A DNA stretch of 64,000 nucleotides from Thermobacillus sp. ZCTH02-B1 (GTDB lineage: Bacteria; Bacillota; Bacilli; Paenibacillales; Paenibacillaceae), in the NCBI RefSeq assembly GCF_002159085.1, contig NZ_LZRU01000012.1:248001-312000 (forward strand). Direction: 5' to 3'. A program made the position numbers and the translations under genes. Shown piece after piece: positions 47,967-57,284 of the stretch (its first letter is position 1; every line of letters begins with the position of its first letter). The notes below the pieces were generated by a model. That model saw nothing but the letters and a program-made list of their open reading frames with translations. It did not search any database and had not been told where the DNA came from.

Positions 47967-49745
47967 CTACGGAATGTACAGCACCTGGCCTTCCGTCAGC
48001 GACGAATCCTCGAGCCGGTTCGCCAGCGCGATCTCGCGCGGATTCCGCTGGTAGCGGAGGGCAATCGATTCGAGCGTGTCGTCCTTCTGCACGATGCACA
48101 GCCGCACCGTGCGGAACGACTCCTGCGCGGCGGCCCCGCCGAACAGGGTCCGCCAATCCACTTCGTCCGACGAAGCCTGACGCCGTTCCGTCTCCGCCGG
48201 TTCCGGCTCCTGTTCCGGATCGCGGACTTCCTGTGCCTTCGCATCGGATTCGCCGCGCGTCTCCCGCCGTTCCGGGAAAAACAGCTTCCCGATCCCCGGC
48301 GTCCCGTCCGCGTCCGACGTTCCGGCATCCCGCTTCGTGCCCAGCGCGACCCTCAGATCGGACCTGCCGGACGCGGGCCGGGATCCGGAGCCGGATTCGG
48401 CGGCGGACGCGCCCACGGCCTCCGGAGCGGCGTCGGACGTTTCCTCCGCCGCCGAAGGTTGCGCTACCTCCGGCTGCGCATCGTTCCGGGCCTCCGCGGC
48501 CGGCGGAACGTCCGCCTGCTCCGCGCCGGCCCCGGCCGCATCGCCGGCTTCGCCGCGGGCGTCGGACGTGCCCGTCCCGGATCCGGCATCTCCGTCCCCC
48601 GTCGTCCCGACCGTCCGCCGCTCCGCTTCCGCGCCGTCCGCGCCGCCGGCCCGCGCATGCGCCGCGAACGATCTCCAATCGAGCGGTCCCGCCGCCCCGG
48701 CCGAGCCGGACTTGTCGTCCGCATCCCGCCCGCCGGCCGACCGCCATTCCGCCGTCACCCGCTCCGGCGCGGGATCTTCATCCTTCACCGGGTACGGGCC
48801 GCCGGACGGCGGCGCGAACGCTCCGTTCTCCGGCGCCGGTTCGAGGTTCGTCCGCGCGGATCCGACCGCCGCCGGCTCCCATATCCCGGATGCCTGCGAC
48901 GTCCGGGCATTGCCGGCGCCCGCAAGGACGCCCACTTCCTGTTCCTGCGTCTCCGCACCGGACGGCCGTGAAGCATTCGCCGCCTCCCGCGCCTCCGTGC
49001 CGGATGCAGGCGTCCATTCGGCCGCATCCTGCGCACCCCGCGCGGATGCCGCCTCCTCATGCGCATCATCTGCCGCCTGCGCGTTTGTCCCCGCCGGCAG
49101 CGCCGAATCGCCCGCCGCGCGCCCGAAGGCTTCGTCCGCCTGACCGGCGGCCCCTGACCGGGACGATTCTCCTTCCGCCGGCGCCGCCCCGCCGAATGCC
49201 CGCGCGTCCGTACCCGCCGGCTGCAGCGCTTCCTCCGCCGACACCCCCGGCGCATCGTCCGCCCGGCCGGTCCCGCCGGCGGATGCACCGCCCGCTTCCC
49301 CGGTCACCTCGCGGCCGCGGCGGTGAACGACCGTATACGGCTCGTCGCCCCAGGCGTAGGTCTGGTTCCGCGCGGCGGACGCATCCGCCGCGACGCCTTG
49401 AAGCGTCAGGACGCCCGTGATGTTGAGCGTGCGCCCGTCCAGCAGATCGACATCGAAATTGTCCACTTCCACCGCCAAATCTTCGGGCCTGATCACCCGC
49501 TCCCGCGGCAGCGTGATCTCGACCGGGATCCAATGTTCGAGCTGCCGCGAAGCCCGGCTCTCGTCGTCCGACTGATAGACGCCGCTCAGAAGCAGGCTGC
49601 CTCGCAGCACCACCTGTTCTCCGCGGGTCTCGGCCTGGACACAGGGCGTCAGTTCGATCTCCTCGATCTCGCGGATCTCCGCCGCCTCCTCCGGCAGGCG
49701 CACGCGCTCGTAGATATCGAACCGGAGCCCGCTCGATTCGCGCAC
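47967..49745 (-). CDS. spoVID: Spore morphogenetic protein SpoVID (LysM)
   Basis: The 592-residue protein has an N-terminal SpoVID beta domain (about 1-135: LRFDIYERVRLPEEAAEI...LRGSLLLSGVYQ) and ends in one LysM domain (VQKDDTLESIALRYQRNPREIALANRL). Between them is a long disordered Ala/Gly/Glu/Ser-rich stretch (about 140-520). SpoVID drives encasement of the spore by coat layers and binds SafA. AAGGAGGAAGCGAC directly precedes the GTG start; the longer frame extends out of frame into the RluA gene and was rejected. In Bacillus it also lies beside hemL. Confidence 0.88.
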   Translation of the reverse strand: MRESSGLRFDIYERVRLPEEAAEIREIEEIELTPCVQAETRGEQVVLRGSLLLSGVYQSDDESRASRQLEHWIPVEITLPRERVIRPEDLAVEVDNFDVDLLDGRTLNITGVLTLQGVAADASAARNQTYAWGDEPYTVVHRRGREVTGEAGGASAGGTGRADDAPGVSAEEALQPAGTDARAFGGAAPAEGESSRSGAAGQADEAFGRAAGDSALPAGTNAQAADDAHEEAASARGAQDAAEWTPASGTEAREAANASRPSGAETQEQEVGVLAGAGNARTSQASGIWEPAAVGSARTNLEPAPENGAFAPPSGGPYPVKDEDPAPERVTAEWRSAGGRDADDKSGSAGAAGPLDWRSFAAHARAGGADGAEAERRTVGTTGDGDAGSGTGTSDARGEAGDAAGAGAEQADVPPAAEARNDAQPEVAQPSAAEETSDAAPEAVGASAAESGSGSRPASGRSDLRVALGTKRDAGTSDADGTPGIGKLFFPERRETRGESDAKAQEVRDPEQEPEPAETERRQASSDEVDWRTLFGGAAAQESFRTVRLCIVQKDDTLESIALRYQRNPREIALANRLEDSSLTEGQVLYIP

Positions 49746-49915
49746 GTCGCTTCCTCCTTCCTCCGCAACCATGGATGCCGCCATGGATATGAACGGATTC
49801 ATGCCTTCGTTCAATATCCATCTATATGGCCGCGGAAGGAAGGGCATGCCTGCAATTTCCCGAAGGCCCGGCGGAAGCCGGTGCATATCCGGAGGCCGGT
49901 CAGCCGGGTCCCGGT

Positions 49916-50845
49916 TCAGAGGCCGGCGCGGCGGAGCGCATCGTCGAACCAGCGCGGCCGGGGCGCGGCGACGGTGATTTCCTCGCCGGTCCAGGGATGC
50001 GGAAAGACCAGGGACTCGCCGTGCAGCGCCTGATGGGACAGGAACGGATCGGCCGGCGCGCCGTACAGTGTGTCGCCCAGCAGCGGATGACCGATATGGC
50101 TGAAATGGACGCGGATCTGGTGCGTCCGGCCGGTCTCGAGCCGCACCCTCACCAGCGACAGGCCGCCGGACGCCTTCACCGTCTCGTAATGCGTCACGGC
50201 GCGGTCGCCGCCGGGCGTCACCCGCCGGCGCGAGGCGTGGTGCCGGTCCCGGCCGATCGGCGCGTCGATCGTGCCGGACCGCGGGCGGGGCACGCCGTGC
50301 ACGATCGCGACGTACCGCCGTTCGATCCGCTTCAGGCGCATCGCTTCGTCCAGGCGCATCTGGGCGAGATCGTTCTTCGCATACAGCACCGGCCCGGACG
50401 TATCCCTGTCCAGCCGGTGGATGTGGCGGACCGGCAGCGGATCCCCGGCCCGGAGCACGTGCCGGACCGCCGCTTCGTCCAGCGTGCCGCCCATGCCCGG
50501 ATGCGCGGGATGGACCGGCATGCCGACCGGCTTGAGCAGGACCAGGCACCAGTCGTCCTCGTACAGCGCCTCCGCGGCAGCCGGCTCGCCTCCGCCGGAC
50601 AGGAACGGATGGCCCGTCCAGTCATACGCCGGAAAAGCCTTCAACCACAGCGCGCCGTGCTCCACCCGGATGCCGCCCGTGGAGAACAGCCGGTTCAGCC
50701 ATTTTTCCGGAAACACCCCTTCCGCGATGAGCCGCCTGCGCGCGTCGTGCGGATGCGTCCCGTCTTCCAGCCCCGCCGGACGCTTCTCGCCGAGCGGCAC
50801 GCGCAGCCATTCTCCCTCGCGGCGGGCAAGCGCCGGATCGATCAT
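49916..50845 (-). CDS. RluA family pseudouridine synthase
   Basis: The 309-residue enzyme isomerises uridine to pseudouridine in RNA. The catalytic motif HRLDRDTSG has Asp146, and GRTHQIRVHF and HPLLGDTLYG are the other family motifs. An N-terminal S4-like region (about 30-70) is degenerate. The RNA target (23S rRNA or tRNA) cannot be told. It lies between hemL and spoVID. Confidence 0.92.
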   Translation of the reverse strand: MIDPALARREGEWLRVPLGEKRPAGLEDGTHPHDARRRLIAEGVFPEKWLNRLFSTGGIRVEHGALWLKAFPAYDWTGHPFLSGGGEPAAAEALYEDDWCLVLLKPVGMPVHPAHPGMGGTLDEAAVRHVLRAGDPLPVRHIHRLDRDTSGPVLYAKNDLAQMRLDEAMRLKRIERRYVAIVHGVPRPRSGTIDAPIGRDRHHASRRRVTPGGDRAVTHYETVKASGGLSLVRVRLETGRTHQIRVHFSHIGHPLLGDTLYGAPADPFLSHQALHGESLVFPHPWTGEEITVAAPRPRWFDDALRRAGL

Positions 50846-50887
50846 GCCGCCTCCTCCCGTCCCTGCCGCGCCGGCGGGACGCCTTGC

Positions 50888-52189
50888 CTACAACCGGCGC
50901 AGCGCCTCGTCGTGGGCTTCGATCGTCGCATCGATGTCCGCTTCCGTATGGGCCGCGGAGACAAACATCCCCTCGAACTGGGACGGCGCGATGCTCACGC
51001 CGAGATCGAGCATCGCCGCGAAATATTTCTTGAACCGTTCGAGATCGGACGTCTTCGCGGTCTCGTAGTTGACGACCGGGCGGTCGGTGAAGAACGGGCA
51101 GATCATCGAGCCGACCCGGTTGATCGTCATCGGCACGCCGCGGCGCGCCGCGTTTTCCTCGAATCCGCGCTGCAGCCGCGCCGACAGCCGCTCGAGCCGT
51201 TCGTAGACTTCGGGCGTCAGCAGCTTCAGCGTCGTGTAGCCGGCCGCCATCGCGAGCGGATTGCCCGACAGCGTGCCCGCCTGGTAGATCGGCCCGGTCG
51301 GCGCGATCATCTCCATGATGTCCCGCTTGCCGCCGTACGCGCCGACGGGCAGGCCGCCGCCGATCACCTTGCCGAAGCAGGTGAGGTCCGGTTCGACGCC
51401 GTACAGCCCCTGGGCGCAGTGATAGTGCACGCGGAATCCGGTCATGACCTCGTCGAAAATGAGCAGGCTGCCGTACGCCTTCGTCACTTCCCGCAAGCCT
51501 TCGAGGAAGCCCGGCAGCGGCGGCACGACGCCCATGTTGCCGGCGACCGGCTCGACGATGACGCAGGCGATCTCCTCGCCGTACCGCTCGAACGCGAGTT
51601 TGACGGCGGCCAGATCGTTGTAGGGCACCGTGATCGTGTGCGACGCGACGCTGTCCGGCACGCCCGGGCTGTCCGGCAGGCCGAGCGTCGCGACGCCCGA
51701 GCCGGCCTTGATGAGCAAACTGTCCGCGTGGCCGTGGTAGGAGCCTTCGAACTTGACGATCTTGCTCCGCTTCGTATACCCGCGGGCGAGCCGCAGCGCG
51801 CTCATCGTCGCCTCGGTGCCGGAGTTGACCATCCGCACGACCTCGACGGACGGGACCCGTTCGACGACCAGCTCGGCCATCATCGTCTCGAGCTCCGTCG
51901 GCATGCCGAAGCTGGTGCCCTTTTCCGCCGTCCGCTTGATCGCTTCGACGACTTCGGGATGGGCGTGCCCGAGGATGAGCGGCCCCCACGAGCAGACATA
52001 GTCGATGTACGTGTTGCCGTCGATGTCCGTGATGCGGCTGCCCGACCCCTGGGCCGCGAACACCGGCGTCAGGCCGACCGACCGGAACGCGCGGACCGGG
52101 CTGTTGACGCCGCCGGGAATCGACCGCTTCGCCCGCTCGAAGGCGGCCTTCGATTTCTCATCCCTTCGGATTCGACTTGTTTCGATCAA
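50888..52189 (-). CDS. hemL: Glutamate-1-semialdehyde 2,1-aminomutase
   Basis: The 433-residue PLP enzyme makes 5-aminolevulinate from glutamate-1-semialdehyde, the product of HemA. The PLP lysine lies in [17 protein letters not shown]. The N-terminal [19 protein letters not shown] and [13 protein letters not shown] are typical. I prefer the TTG at 52189 (GGGAGTGACAAAA upstream, MIETSRIRR) over the GTG at 52207, whose ribosome site is poor. In Bacillus hemL directly follows hemB; here a plus-strand gene lies between them, so hemL needs its own promoter. Confidence 0.96.
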   Translation of the reverse strand: MIETSRIRRDEKSKAAFERAKRSIPGGVNSPVRAFRSVGLTPVFAAQGSGSRITDIDGNTYIDYVCSWGPLILGHAHPEVVEAIKRTAEKGTSFGMPTELETMMAELVVERVPSVEVVRMVNSGTEATMSALRLARGYTKRSKIVKFEGSYHGHADSLLIKAGSGVATLGLPDSPGVPDSVASHTITVPYNDLAAVKLAFERYGEEIACVIVEPVAGNMGVVPPLPGFLEGLREVTKAYGSLLIFDEVMTGFRVHYHCAQGLYGVEPDLTCFGKVIGGGLPVGAYGGKRDIMEMIAPTGPIYQAGTLSGNPLAMAAGYTTLKLLTPEVYERLERLSARLQRGFEENAARRGVPMTINRVGSMICPFFTDRPVVNYETAKTSDLERFKKYFAAMLDLGVSIAPSQFEGMFVSAAHTEADIDATIEAHDEALRRL

Positions 52190-52216
52190 TTTTGTCACTC
52201 CCGTCACTTACAAAAT
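52189..52216. promoter_or_regulatory. 28-bp inverted repeat at the hemL/crp-like divergent start
   Basis: ATTTTGT (52189-52195) and ACAAAAT (52210-52216) are 14 bases apart. The repeat covers the hemL ribosome binding site and start and overlaps the putative -35 of the crp-like gene. A candidate operator for the adjacent regulator; an RNA hairpin acting on hemL is also possible. This is inference from position and symmetry. Confidence 0.45.
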
Positions 52217-52235
52217 CGACGCGCTGTGCTAAACT
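52208..52235 (+). promoter_or_regulatory. Possible promoter of the crp-like gene
   Basis: TTACAA (52208-52213) and TAAACT (52230-52235) are 16 bases apart, with TGC directly before the -10 (extended -10). It lies about 100 bases before the proposed start codon. Confidence 0.45.
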
Positions 52236-52332
52236 AGAAGAAGAACGAACAAATTCCGGAATTTCCGCGCTACCGCCATTATTGCGAAAGTCGGGGTTGG
52301 TTTATGATCGAATTGCTGAGAAATTCGAAAAC

Positions 52333-52956
52333 ATGACCGACGAACAGCTGGGGCAGCTTCTGTCGATCGCGCAGCGTCAGACGTTCCCCGCAAACACCGT
52401 CCTGTTCCACGAAAACGATCCCGGCGCCACCTTCTATGTCATTTTGCGGGGATCGGTCAAAATCTTCAAGCGGTCCGCCCAGGGAGAGGAGAAGGTGCTG
52501 ATCCTGCTCCAGGCCGGCGACAGCTTCGGCGAACTCGCCCTGATCGGCGGACGCCCCCGGTCGGCGTCGGCCGCGACGCTGGAACCGACCTCGGTCCTGG
52601 CCATTGCGGAGCAGCCGTTCCACGAGCTGCTGCGCAACCACTACGACATGACGCGCAAGATCATGGCCGAACAGTGCCAGCGTCTCCGGGACACGAACCA
52701 ACACGTGCACGACCTGACGTTCCTCGACTCGCGCACCCGCGTGATCAAGAACCTGATCCTGCTCGCGAACCGGCACGGCCAGCGCAGCGGCAACATCATC
52801 ACGATCCGGATGCCGCTCAACTACGACGAGCTGGCGCAGATGGCCGGCGTGCAGAAGCACGTGCTCGCCGAAGTGCTCCGGGACGTCGAGGACCGGGGCA
52901 TCCTGCGCCTTTCGCCGAACGAATACACGCTCGATCTCTCGAAGCTGCGGAGCTGA
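52333..52956 (+). CDS. Crp/Fnr-family transcriptional regulator
   Basis: The protein (207 residues from this ATG) has an N-terminal cyclic-nucleotide-binding beta barrel (about 10-110, with FGELALIGGRPRSASA), a dimer helix and a C-terminal winged helix (about 150-205). Only one Cys is present (EQCQRL), so no Fnr-type iron-sulfur cluster is expected. The recognition helix reads GVQKHVLAEVL where Crp/Fnr proteins usually have a (S)RET(V) pattern, so its DNA site should differ. The start is uncertain: in-frame TTG codons at 52297 and 52282 would add family-like residues. It lies inside the hem cluster on the opposite strand. Confidence 0.88.
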   Translation: MTDEQLGQLLSIAQRQTFPANTVLFHENDPGATFYVILRGSVKIFKRSAQGEEKVLILLQAGDSFGELALIGGRPRSASAATLEPTSVLAIAEQPFHELLRNHYDMTRKIMAEQCQRLRDTNQHVHDLTFLDSRTRVIKNLILLANRHGQRSGNIITIRMPLNYDELAQMAGVQKHVLAEVLRDVEDRGILRLSPNEYTLDLSKLRS

Positions 52957-52976
52957 TCCTCCGCGGCTTTTGTCGT
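52944..52976 (+). terminator. Terminator hairpin at the end of the crp-like gene
   Basis: GCTGCGGAG-CTGATC-CTCCGCGGC is a 9-bp stem that overlaps the stop codon and is followed by TTTTGTCGTTT. It lies between the convergent crp-like gene and hemB. Confidence 0.7.
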
Positions 52977-53969
52977 TTATCGGGACTTCAGCCAGTTCGC
53001 CGCGTCGACGGCGTGGTAGGTGATGATCAGATCCGCGCCGGCACGCTTGAGCCCCGTCAGCGTCTCCAGCACGACGGCCCGCTCGTCGATCCAGCCGTTC
53101 ATCGCCGCCGCCTTCACCATCGCATACTCGCCGCTCGTATTGTAGGCCGCAAGCGGCAGATCGAAGTTTTCCCGGATCGTCCGGATCACGTCCATATAGG
53201 CGAGCGCCGGCTTCACCATCAGCATGTCCGCGCCTTCCAGCACGTCCGACTCCGCTTCGCGCAGCGCCTCCCGCACGTTGGCCGGATCCATCTGGTATGT
53301 CTTCCGGTCGCCGAACTGCGGCGCCGACCGGGCGGCCTCGCGGAACGGTCCGTAGTAGGCCGACGCGTATTTGACCGAATAGGACAGGATCGGCACCGAC
53401 TCGTGCCCGGCGGCGTCCAGCGCGCCGCGGATCGCGGAGACGAAGCCGTCCATCATGTTCGACGGCGCGATGATGTCGGCGCCGGCGTCCGCCTGCGACA
53501 CGGCCGTCTTCGCGAGCAGTTCGAGCGATTCGTCGTTCGCGACGTCCGCGCCGCCCGACGGCGTCCTGCGGACGACGCCGCAATGGCCGTGGTCGGTATA
53601 TTCGCACAGGCAGGTGTCGGCGGCGACGACGAGGTCGGGAGCGAGCCGCTTCACCTCGCGGATCGCCCGCTGCACGACGCCTTCCGGATCCCAGGCCGAA
53701 GAGCCGAGCTCGTCTTTGTGCGCGGGAATGCCGAACAACATGACGGATTTCACGCCGGCCTCGACGACCCGCTCGATGATTTCGCCCAGCCGGTCGACGG
53801 AGTAGTGGAACACGCCCGGCATCGACTTCACTTCCTCGCGCACGTCCCGGCCGTCCCTCACGAAGATCGGATACATGAAATCGCCGGCGTCCAGCGTCGT
53901 CTCCCGCACCAGGTCGCGCAAGGCGGCGGTGCGGCGGAGACGGCGGTGCCGGATCAGCGGATAAGCCAT
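52977..53969 (-). CDS. hemB: Delta-aminolevulinic acid dehydratase (porphobilinogen synthase)
   Basis: The 330-residue enzyme condenses two 5-aminolevulinates to porphobilinogen. The Schiff-base lysines are in [14 protein letters not shown] and [12 protein letters not shown]. The Cys-rich zinc motif [14 protein letters not shown] is present, so this is a zinc-dependent form. It is the last gene of the hemA-to-hemB operon, about 130 bases after cobA-hemD. Confidence 0.98.
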   Translation of the reverse strand: MAYPLIRHRRLRRTAALRDLVRETTLDAGDFMYPIFVRDGRDVREEVKSMPGVFHYSVDRLGEIIERVVEAGVKSVMLFGIPAHKDELGSSAWDPEGVVQRAIREVKRLAPDLVVAADTCLCEYTDHGHCGVVRRTPSGGADVANDESLELLAKTAVSQADAGADIIAPSNMMDGFVSAIRGALDAAGHESVPILSYSVKYASAYYGPFREAARSAPQFGDRKTYQMDPANVREALREAESDVLEGADMLMVKPALAYMDVIRTIRENFDLPLAAYNTSGEYAMVKAAAMNGWIDERAVVLETLTGLKRAGADLIITYHAVDAANWLKSR

Positions 53970-54098
53970 TGATCATTCCCCCAGCATGACAGGATTTCGG
54001 ACGGTCTCCGGCGCGATGACCGGAGCCCGGATCGTTCCCCGCGCCGCTCCCTGCAGGCGGCGGACGCGGCACGCCGCAGCCGGGCGCGGGTGCACTCC

Positions 54099-55658
54099 TC
54101 AGACCGGCCTGCGGTCCGCCCAGTAGGCCGCGATCGCGGCGACGAGCGCGTCGATCGTCGATTCGGGCGGCTCGATCGCGACCTCGAGCCCCGCTTCCCG
54201 CGCGGCCGCCGACGTGAGCGGCCCGATCGAAGCCACGGCCGTTCCCGCGAGCAGCCCGGCCGGGTGCTCCACGCCCGCCGCCTGCAGGCGGCCGATCAGA
54301 TGGCGCACCGTCGACGCGCTCGTGAACGTCACGATGTGGATGCCGCCCCCGCGCAGCAAATCGACGATGTCCTCGCCTCCCGCGGCCGGCACCGTCTCGT
54401 ACACGGCGATCTCGACCGGCTCGACGCCGAGCGCCCTCAGCGCCTCCGGCAACGACTTGCGCGCGAGATCGCCGCGCGGCAGAAGCGCCCGCTCTCCCGG
54501 CCGCACGTGATCTCGCATGCTTTCTAGCAGGCCCTCGGCGTGGTACTTCTCCGGCAGCTCGGCCGGCACAAGGCCGATCCCGCGCAGCGCTTCGGCCGTC
54601 TTCGGACCGACGGCGGCGACGCGCGCCCGGTGGAACCGCCGGATGTCGAGCCCGAACCGGCGCAGCCATTCGAGGAAATAATGCACGCCGTTCACGCTCG
54701 TGAAGATCAGATGATCGTACGATTCCGCCGCCCTGAGCGCCTCCCCGATCGCCGACGCGGCCGCTTCTCCCGCGGGCATCCGCGTCTCGATCGCCGGGAA
54801 TTCCACCGGTTCGCCGCCGAGTTCCTCGATTTTCTGCGACAGCGTCCCGGCCTGCGCCCTGGCGCGCGTCACGAGCACGCGGGCGCCGAACAGGGGCCTG
54901 CGCTCGTACCACATGAGCTGCTCGCGCTTGCCCACGACTTCACCGACGACGATGACGGCCGGCGGCTCGAAGCGCGCCGCCTTCACCTTCTCCTCGATGT
55001 CCGCCAGCGTGCCGACGAGCGTCCGCTGGTCGGCCGTCGTGCCCCAGCGGATGAGGGCGACCTTCGTGTCCGGCGGACGGCCGTGGGCGATGAGCTGCCG
55101 GGCGATGTGGCCGATCCGCGCGACGCCCATCAGGAAGACGAGCGTTCCGGCCGCGTTCGTCACCCGATCCCAGCGGATCAGCTCGTCCAGCTTCTCCGGA
55201 TTTTCGTGTCCGGTGATGATGGACACCGATGAGGCCAGATCCCGGTGCGTGACCGGAATGCCCGCGTAGGCCGGCACCGCGATCGCGGACGTGACGCCCG
55301 GCACGATCTCGAACTCGATCCCTTCCCGGCGAAGCGCTTCCGCTTCCTCGCCGCCGCGGCCGAAGACCATCGGATCGCCGCCCTTGAGCCGGGTGACGAT
55401 TTTGCCCTCCAGCGCGTGCTCGATCAGGATCCGGTTGATCTCCTCCTGCTTCATCGTGTGGCGGTCCGGCAGCTTGCCGACATAGATCCGCTCCGCGCCC
55501 GGCTTCAGGTGTGCAAGCAACCGCGGACTGGCCAGCCGGTCATAGACGATCACGTCGCACGTCCGGATGCATTCGAGCCCGCGCAGCGTGATCAGCTTCG
55601 GGTCGCCGGGACCGGCTCCGACCAGGTACACTTTCCCCTTGCCCAAACGAACGGTCAC
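54099..55658 (-). CDS. cobA-hemD: Fused uroporphyrinogen-III C-methyltransferase / uroporphyrinogen-III synthase
   Basis: The 519-residue fusion has an N-terminal SUMT (CobA) domain (about 1-245) with VGAGPGDP at 13-20, RLKGGDPMVFGRG and PGVTSAIAVPAYAGIP. The C-terminal HemD domain (about 260-519) includes ARVLVTRARAQAGTLS, IFTSVNGVHYFLEWL and TFTSASTVRHL. HemD closes the tetrapyrrole ring; CobA methylates it to precorrin-2 for siroheme or cobalamin. In Bacillus hemD is a separate gene. The GTG overlaps the hemC stop as GTGA; a second GTG at residue 10 (after AAGGGGAAA) is possible. Confidence 0.95.
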   Translation of the reverse strand: MTVRLGKGKVYLVGAGPGDPKLITLRGLECIRTCDVIVYDRLASPRLLAHLKPGAERIYVGKLPDRHTMKQEEINRILIEHALEGKIVTRLKGGDPMVFGRGGEEAEALRREGIEFEIVPGVTSAIAVPAYAGIPVTHRDLASSVSIITGHENPEKLDELIRWDRVTNAAGTLVFLMGVARIGHIARQLIAHGRPPDTKVALIRWGTTADQRTLVGTLADIEEKVKAARFEPPAVIVVGEVVGKREQLMWYERRPLFGARVLVTRARAQAGTLSQKIEELGGEPVEFPAIETRMPAGEAAASAIGEALRAAESYDHLIFTSVNGVHYFLEWLRRFGLDIRRFHRARVAAVGPKTAEALRGIGLVPAELPEKYHAEGLLESMRDHVRPGERALLPRGDLARKSLPEALRALGVEPVEIAVYETVPAAGGEDIVDLLRGGGIHIVTFTSASTVRHLIGRLQAAGVEHPAGLLAGTAVASIGPLTSAAAREAGLEVAIEPPESTIDALVAAIAAYWADRRPV

Positions 55659-56587
55659 CTCACATCCGCGAGAATGCGGTCGGCGCCGAGCCTGAGCAGC
55701 CTGCGCGCCAGCTCCCTGCCGAGGAGCCGCGGGTCCGTCCCCTCCATCGACTCCTTGAGCAGCGTTTCGCCGTCCGGCGTGCCGATCATGCCGGTCAGCC
55801 GGATCATCGCGCCCGCGGTTTCGGCATAGGCGCCGATCGGCACCTGGCAGCCGCCGTTCAGCTCGGCGAGGAAGCTGCGCTCCGCCTCCACCGCCCGCGC
55901 GGTCGCCTCGTCGTTGTACCGTCCGAGCAGCGCGAGCAACTCTTCGTCGTCGGCGCGGCATTCGACGCCGAGCGCACCCTGTCCGGCGGCCGGCACGCAT
56001 GCCTCGACCGGGATCGGCGCGGACGCCCGGTCTTCCCAGCCCATCCGCTTCAGCCCGGCCATCGCGAGGATGATCGCGTCGAACCCCTCCGTCTCGAGCT
56101 TCTTCAGCCGCGTGTCAATGTTGCCCCGCAGCGGTTCGAGCCTGAGATCCGGACGGATCGCCTTGAGCTGGCACATCCGCCTGAGGCTGCTCGTGCCGAC
56201 CCGGGCGCCGCGGGGCAGCTCCGCGATGGAGCGCGCCCCGCGGGCAATCAGCGCGTCGCGCGGGTCGACGCGCCGCGGCACGGCGCCGATCGCGAGGCCG
56301 TCTTCGAGCGTGTGCGGCACATCCTTCATGCTGTGGACCGCAATGTCGATGCCGCCGGAGAGGAGCTCCTGCTCGATCTCCTTCACGAACAGCCCCTTGC
56401 CGCCGACCTTCGAGAGCGACACGTCGAGGATCCGGTCTCCCTTCGTCACGATGTGCCGCGTCTCGAACCGGTATGCGAGCCCGAGCTCGCGCGCGATCCG
56501 CGCGAGATCCTCGATCACCTGTCCCGTCTGCGTGAGCGCCAGGGCGCTTCGCCTCGTGCCCACGACGATCGTTCGTGCACCCGCCAT
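55655..56587 (-). CDS. hemC: Hydroxymethylbilane synthase (porphobilinogen deaminase)
   Basis: The 310-residue enzyme joins four porphobilinogens into hydroxymethylbilane. The dipyrromethane cofactor cysteine is C247 (NGGCQVPIGAY). The start GTRRSALALTQT, HSMKDVPHTLEDGL and LRGNIDTRLKKL are intact. GGGGAGTGAAGAG precedes the ATG; the longer frame runs into sirC. It follows sirC by 4 bases. Confidence 0.98.
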   Translation of the reverse strand: MAGARTIVVGTRRSALALTQTGQVIEDLARIARELGLAYRFETRHIVTKGDRILDVSLSKVGGKGLFVKEIEQELLSGGIDIAVHSMKDVPHTLEDGLAIGAVPRRVDPRDALIARGARSIAELPRGARVGTSSLRRMCQLKAIRPDLRLEPLRGNIDTRLKKLETEGFDAIILAMAGLKRMGWEDRASAPIPVEACVPAAGQGALGVECRADDEELLALLGRYNDEATARAVEAERSFLAELNGGCQVPIGAYAETAGAMIRLTGMIGTPDGETLLKESMEGTDPRLLGRELARRLLRLGADRILADVR

Positions 56588-56591
56588 CTCT

Positions 56592-57266
56592 TCACTCCCC
56601 GTCCGTTCCGTTACCGTCTCCGGCCTCCGGCGGGTCCGGCCGTGCCGCAAGCTCCCGGATGCGCGCGGCCAGATTCCCGCTCGCCAGATCGCGCCGCCAC
56701 TCCGCCTCCGGCACTTCCAGCGCGGCGCGCAGCACGCGCCGCCTCGCCCGCGCGTCGGGCACCGACGCGCGCACCGCCTCGCGCAGCCGGTGCAGCCATT
56801 CGGTATAGTCGGCCCAGGATTCGCCGTAACGCTCCGCCAGCTCGCGCGCGATCCTGCCCGCCAGCGCCGGGCTTGCGCCCGACGCGGTGACGGCAAGCAC
56901 GAGCCGCCCGCGGCGGACGACGGCCGGCACCGCGAACGAACCGGCTTCCCGGTCGTCCGCCGCATTCACGGGAACGCCGCGGCGCTTCGCGTCCCCGGTT
57001 ACCCGCCGGTTGGTCTCGCGGTCCGCGGCCGCAAGGCAGAGCCGGACGCCGTCGAGATCCTCCTCCCGGTATTCCCGGCGCATCCAGGCGATATACCCTT
57101 CCTCCGCCAATCGTCTCAGTCCCTCCGTCACGGAGGGCGCGACGAGGCGCACCCCGGCGCCCGCCTCGAGCAGGCCGCGCGTCCGCCGCTCCGCGACGGG
57201 GCCGCCGCCGACGACGAGGCACGTCTCGCCTTCCAGGCGCAGCATGATCGGATAATACCCGGCCAC
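56592..57266 (-). CDS. sirC: Precorrin-2 dehydrogenase (SirC/Met8 type)
   Basis: The 224-residue protein has an N-terminal NAD-binding Rossmann domain (VVGGGPVAERRTRGLLEAGA), the VPVNAADDREAGSFAVPAVVRRG loop with the catalytic-type Asp, and the helical C-terminal part with TASGASPALAGRIARELAERYG. It oxidises precorrin-2 to sirohydrochlorin; some members also insert iron. With CobA in the next-but-one gene it gives a siroheme or cobalamin branch beside heme. The start is a GTG after GGACGGTGGTTGC. Confidence 0.9.
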   Translation of the reverse strand: MAGYYPIMLRLEGETCLVVGGGPVAERRTRGLLEAGAGVRLVAPSVTEGLRRLAEEGYIAWMRREYREEDLDGVRLCLAAADRETNRRVTGDAKRRGVPVNAADDREAGSFAVPAVVRRGRLVLAVTASGASPALAGRIARELAERYGESWADYTEWLHRLREAVRASVPDARARRRVLRAALEVPEAEWRRDLASGNLAARIRELAARPDPPEAGDGNGTDGE

Positions 57267-57284
57267 GCAACCACCGTCCTTGCC

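Noticed and set aside
47967..50549. 860-codon version of SpoVID
   Set aside because: The first 268 codons are the RluA gene read in the wrong frame; AAGGAGG directly before the GTG at 49745 fixes the real start.
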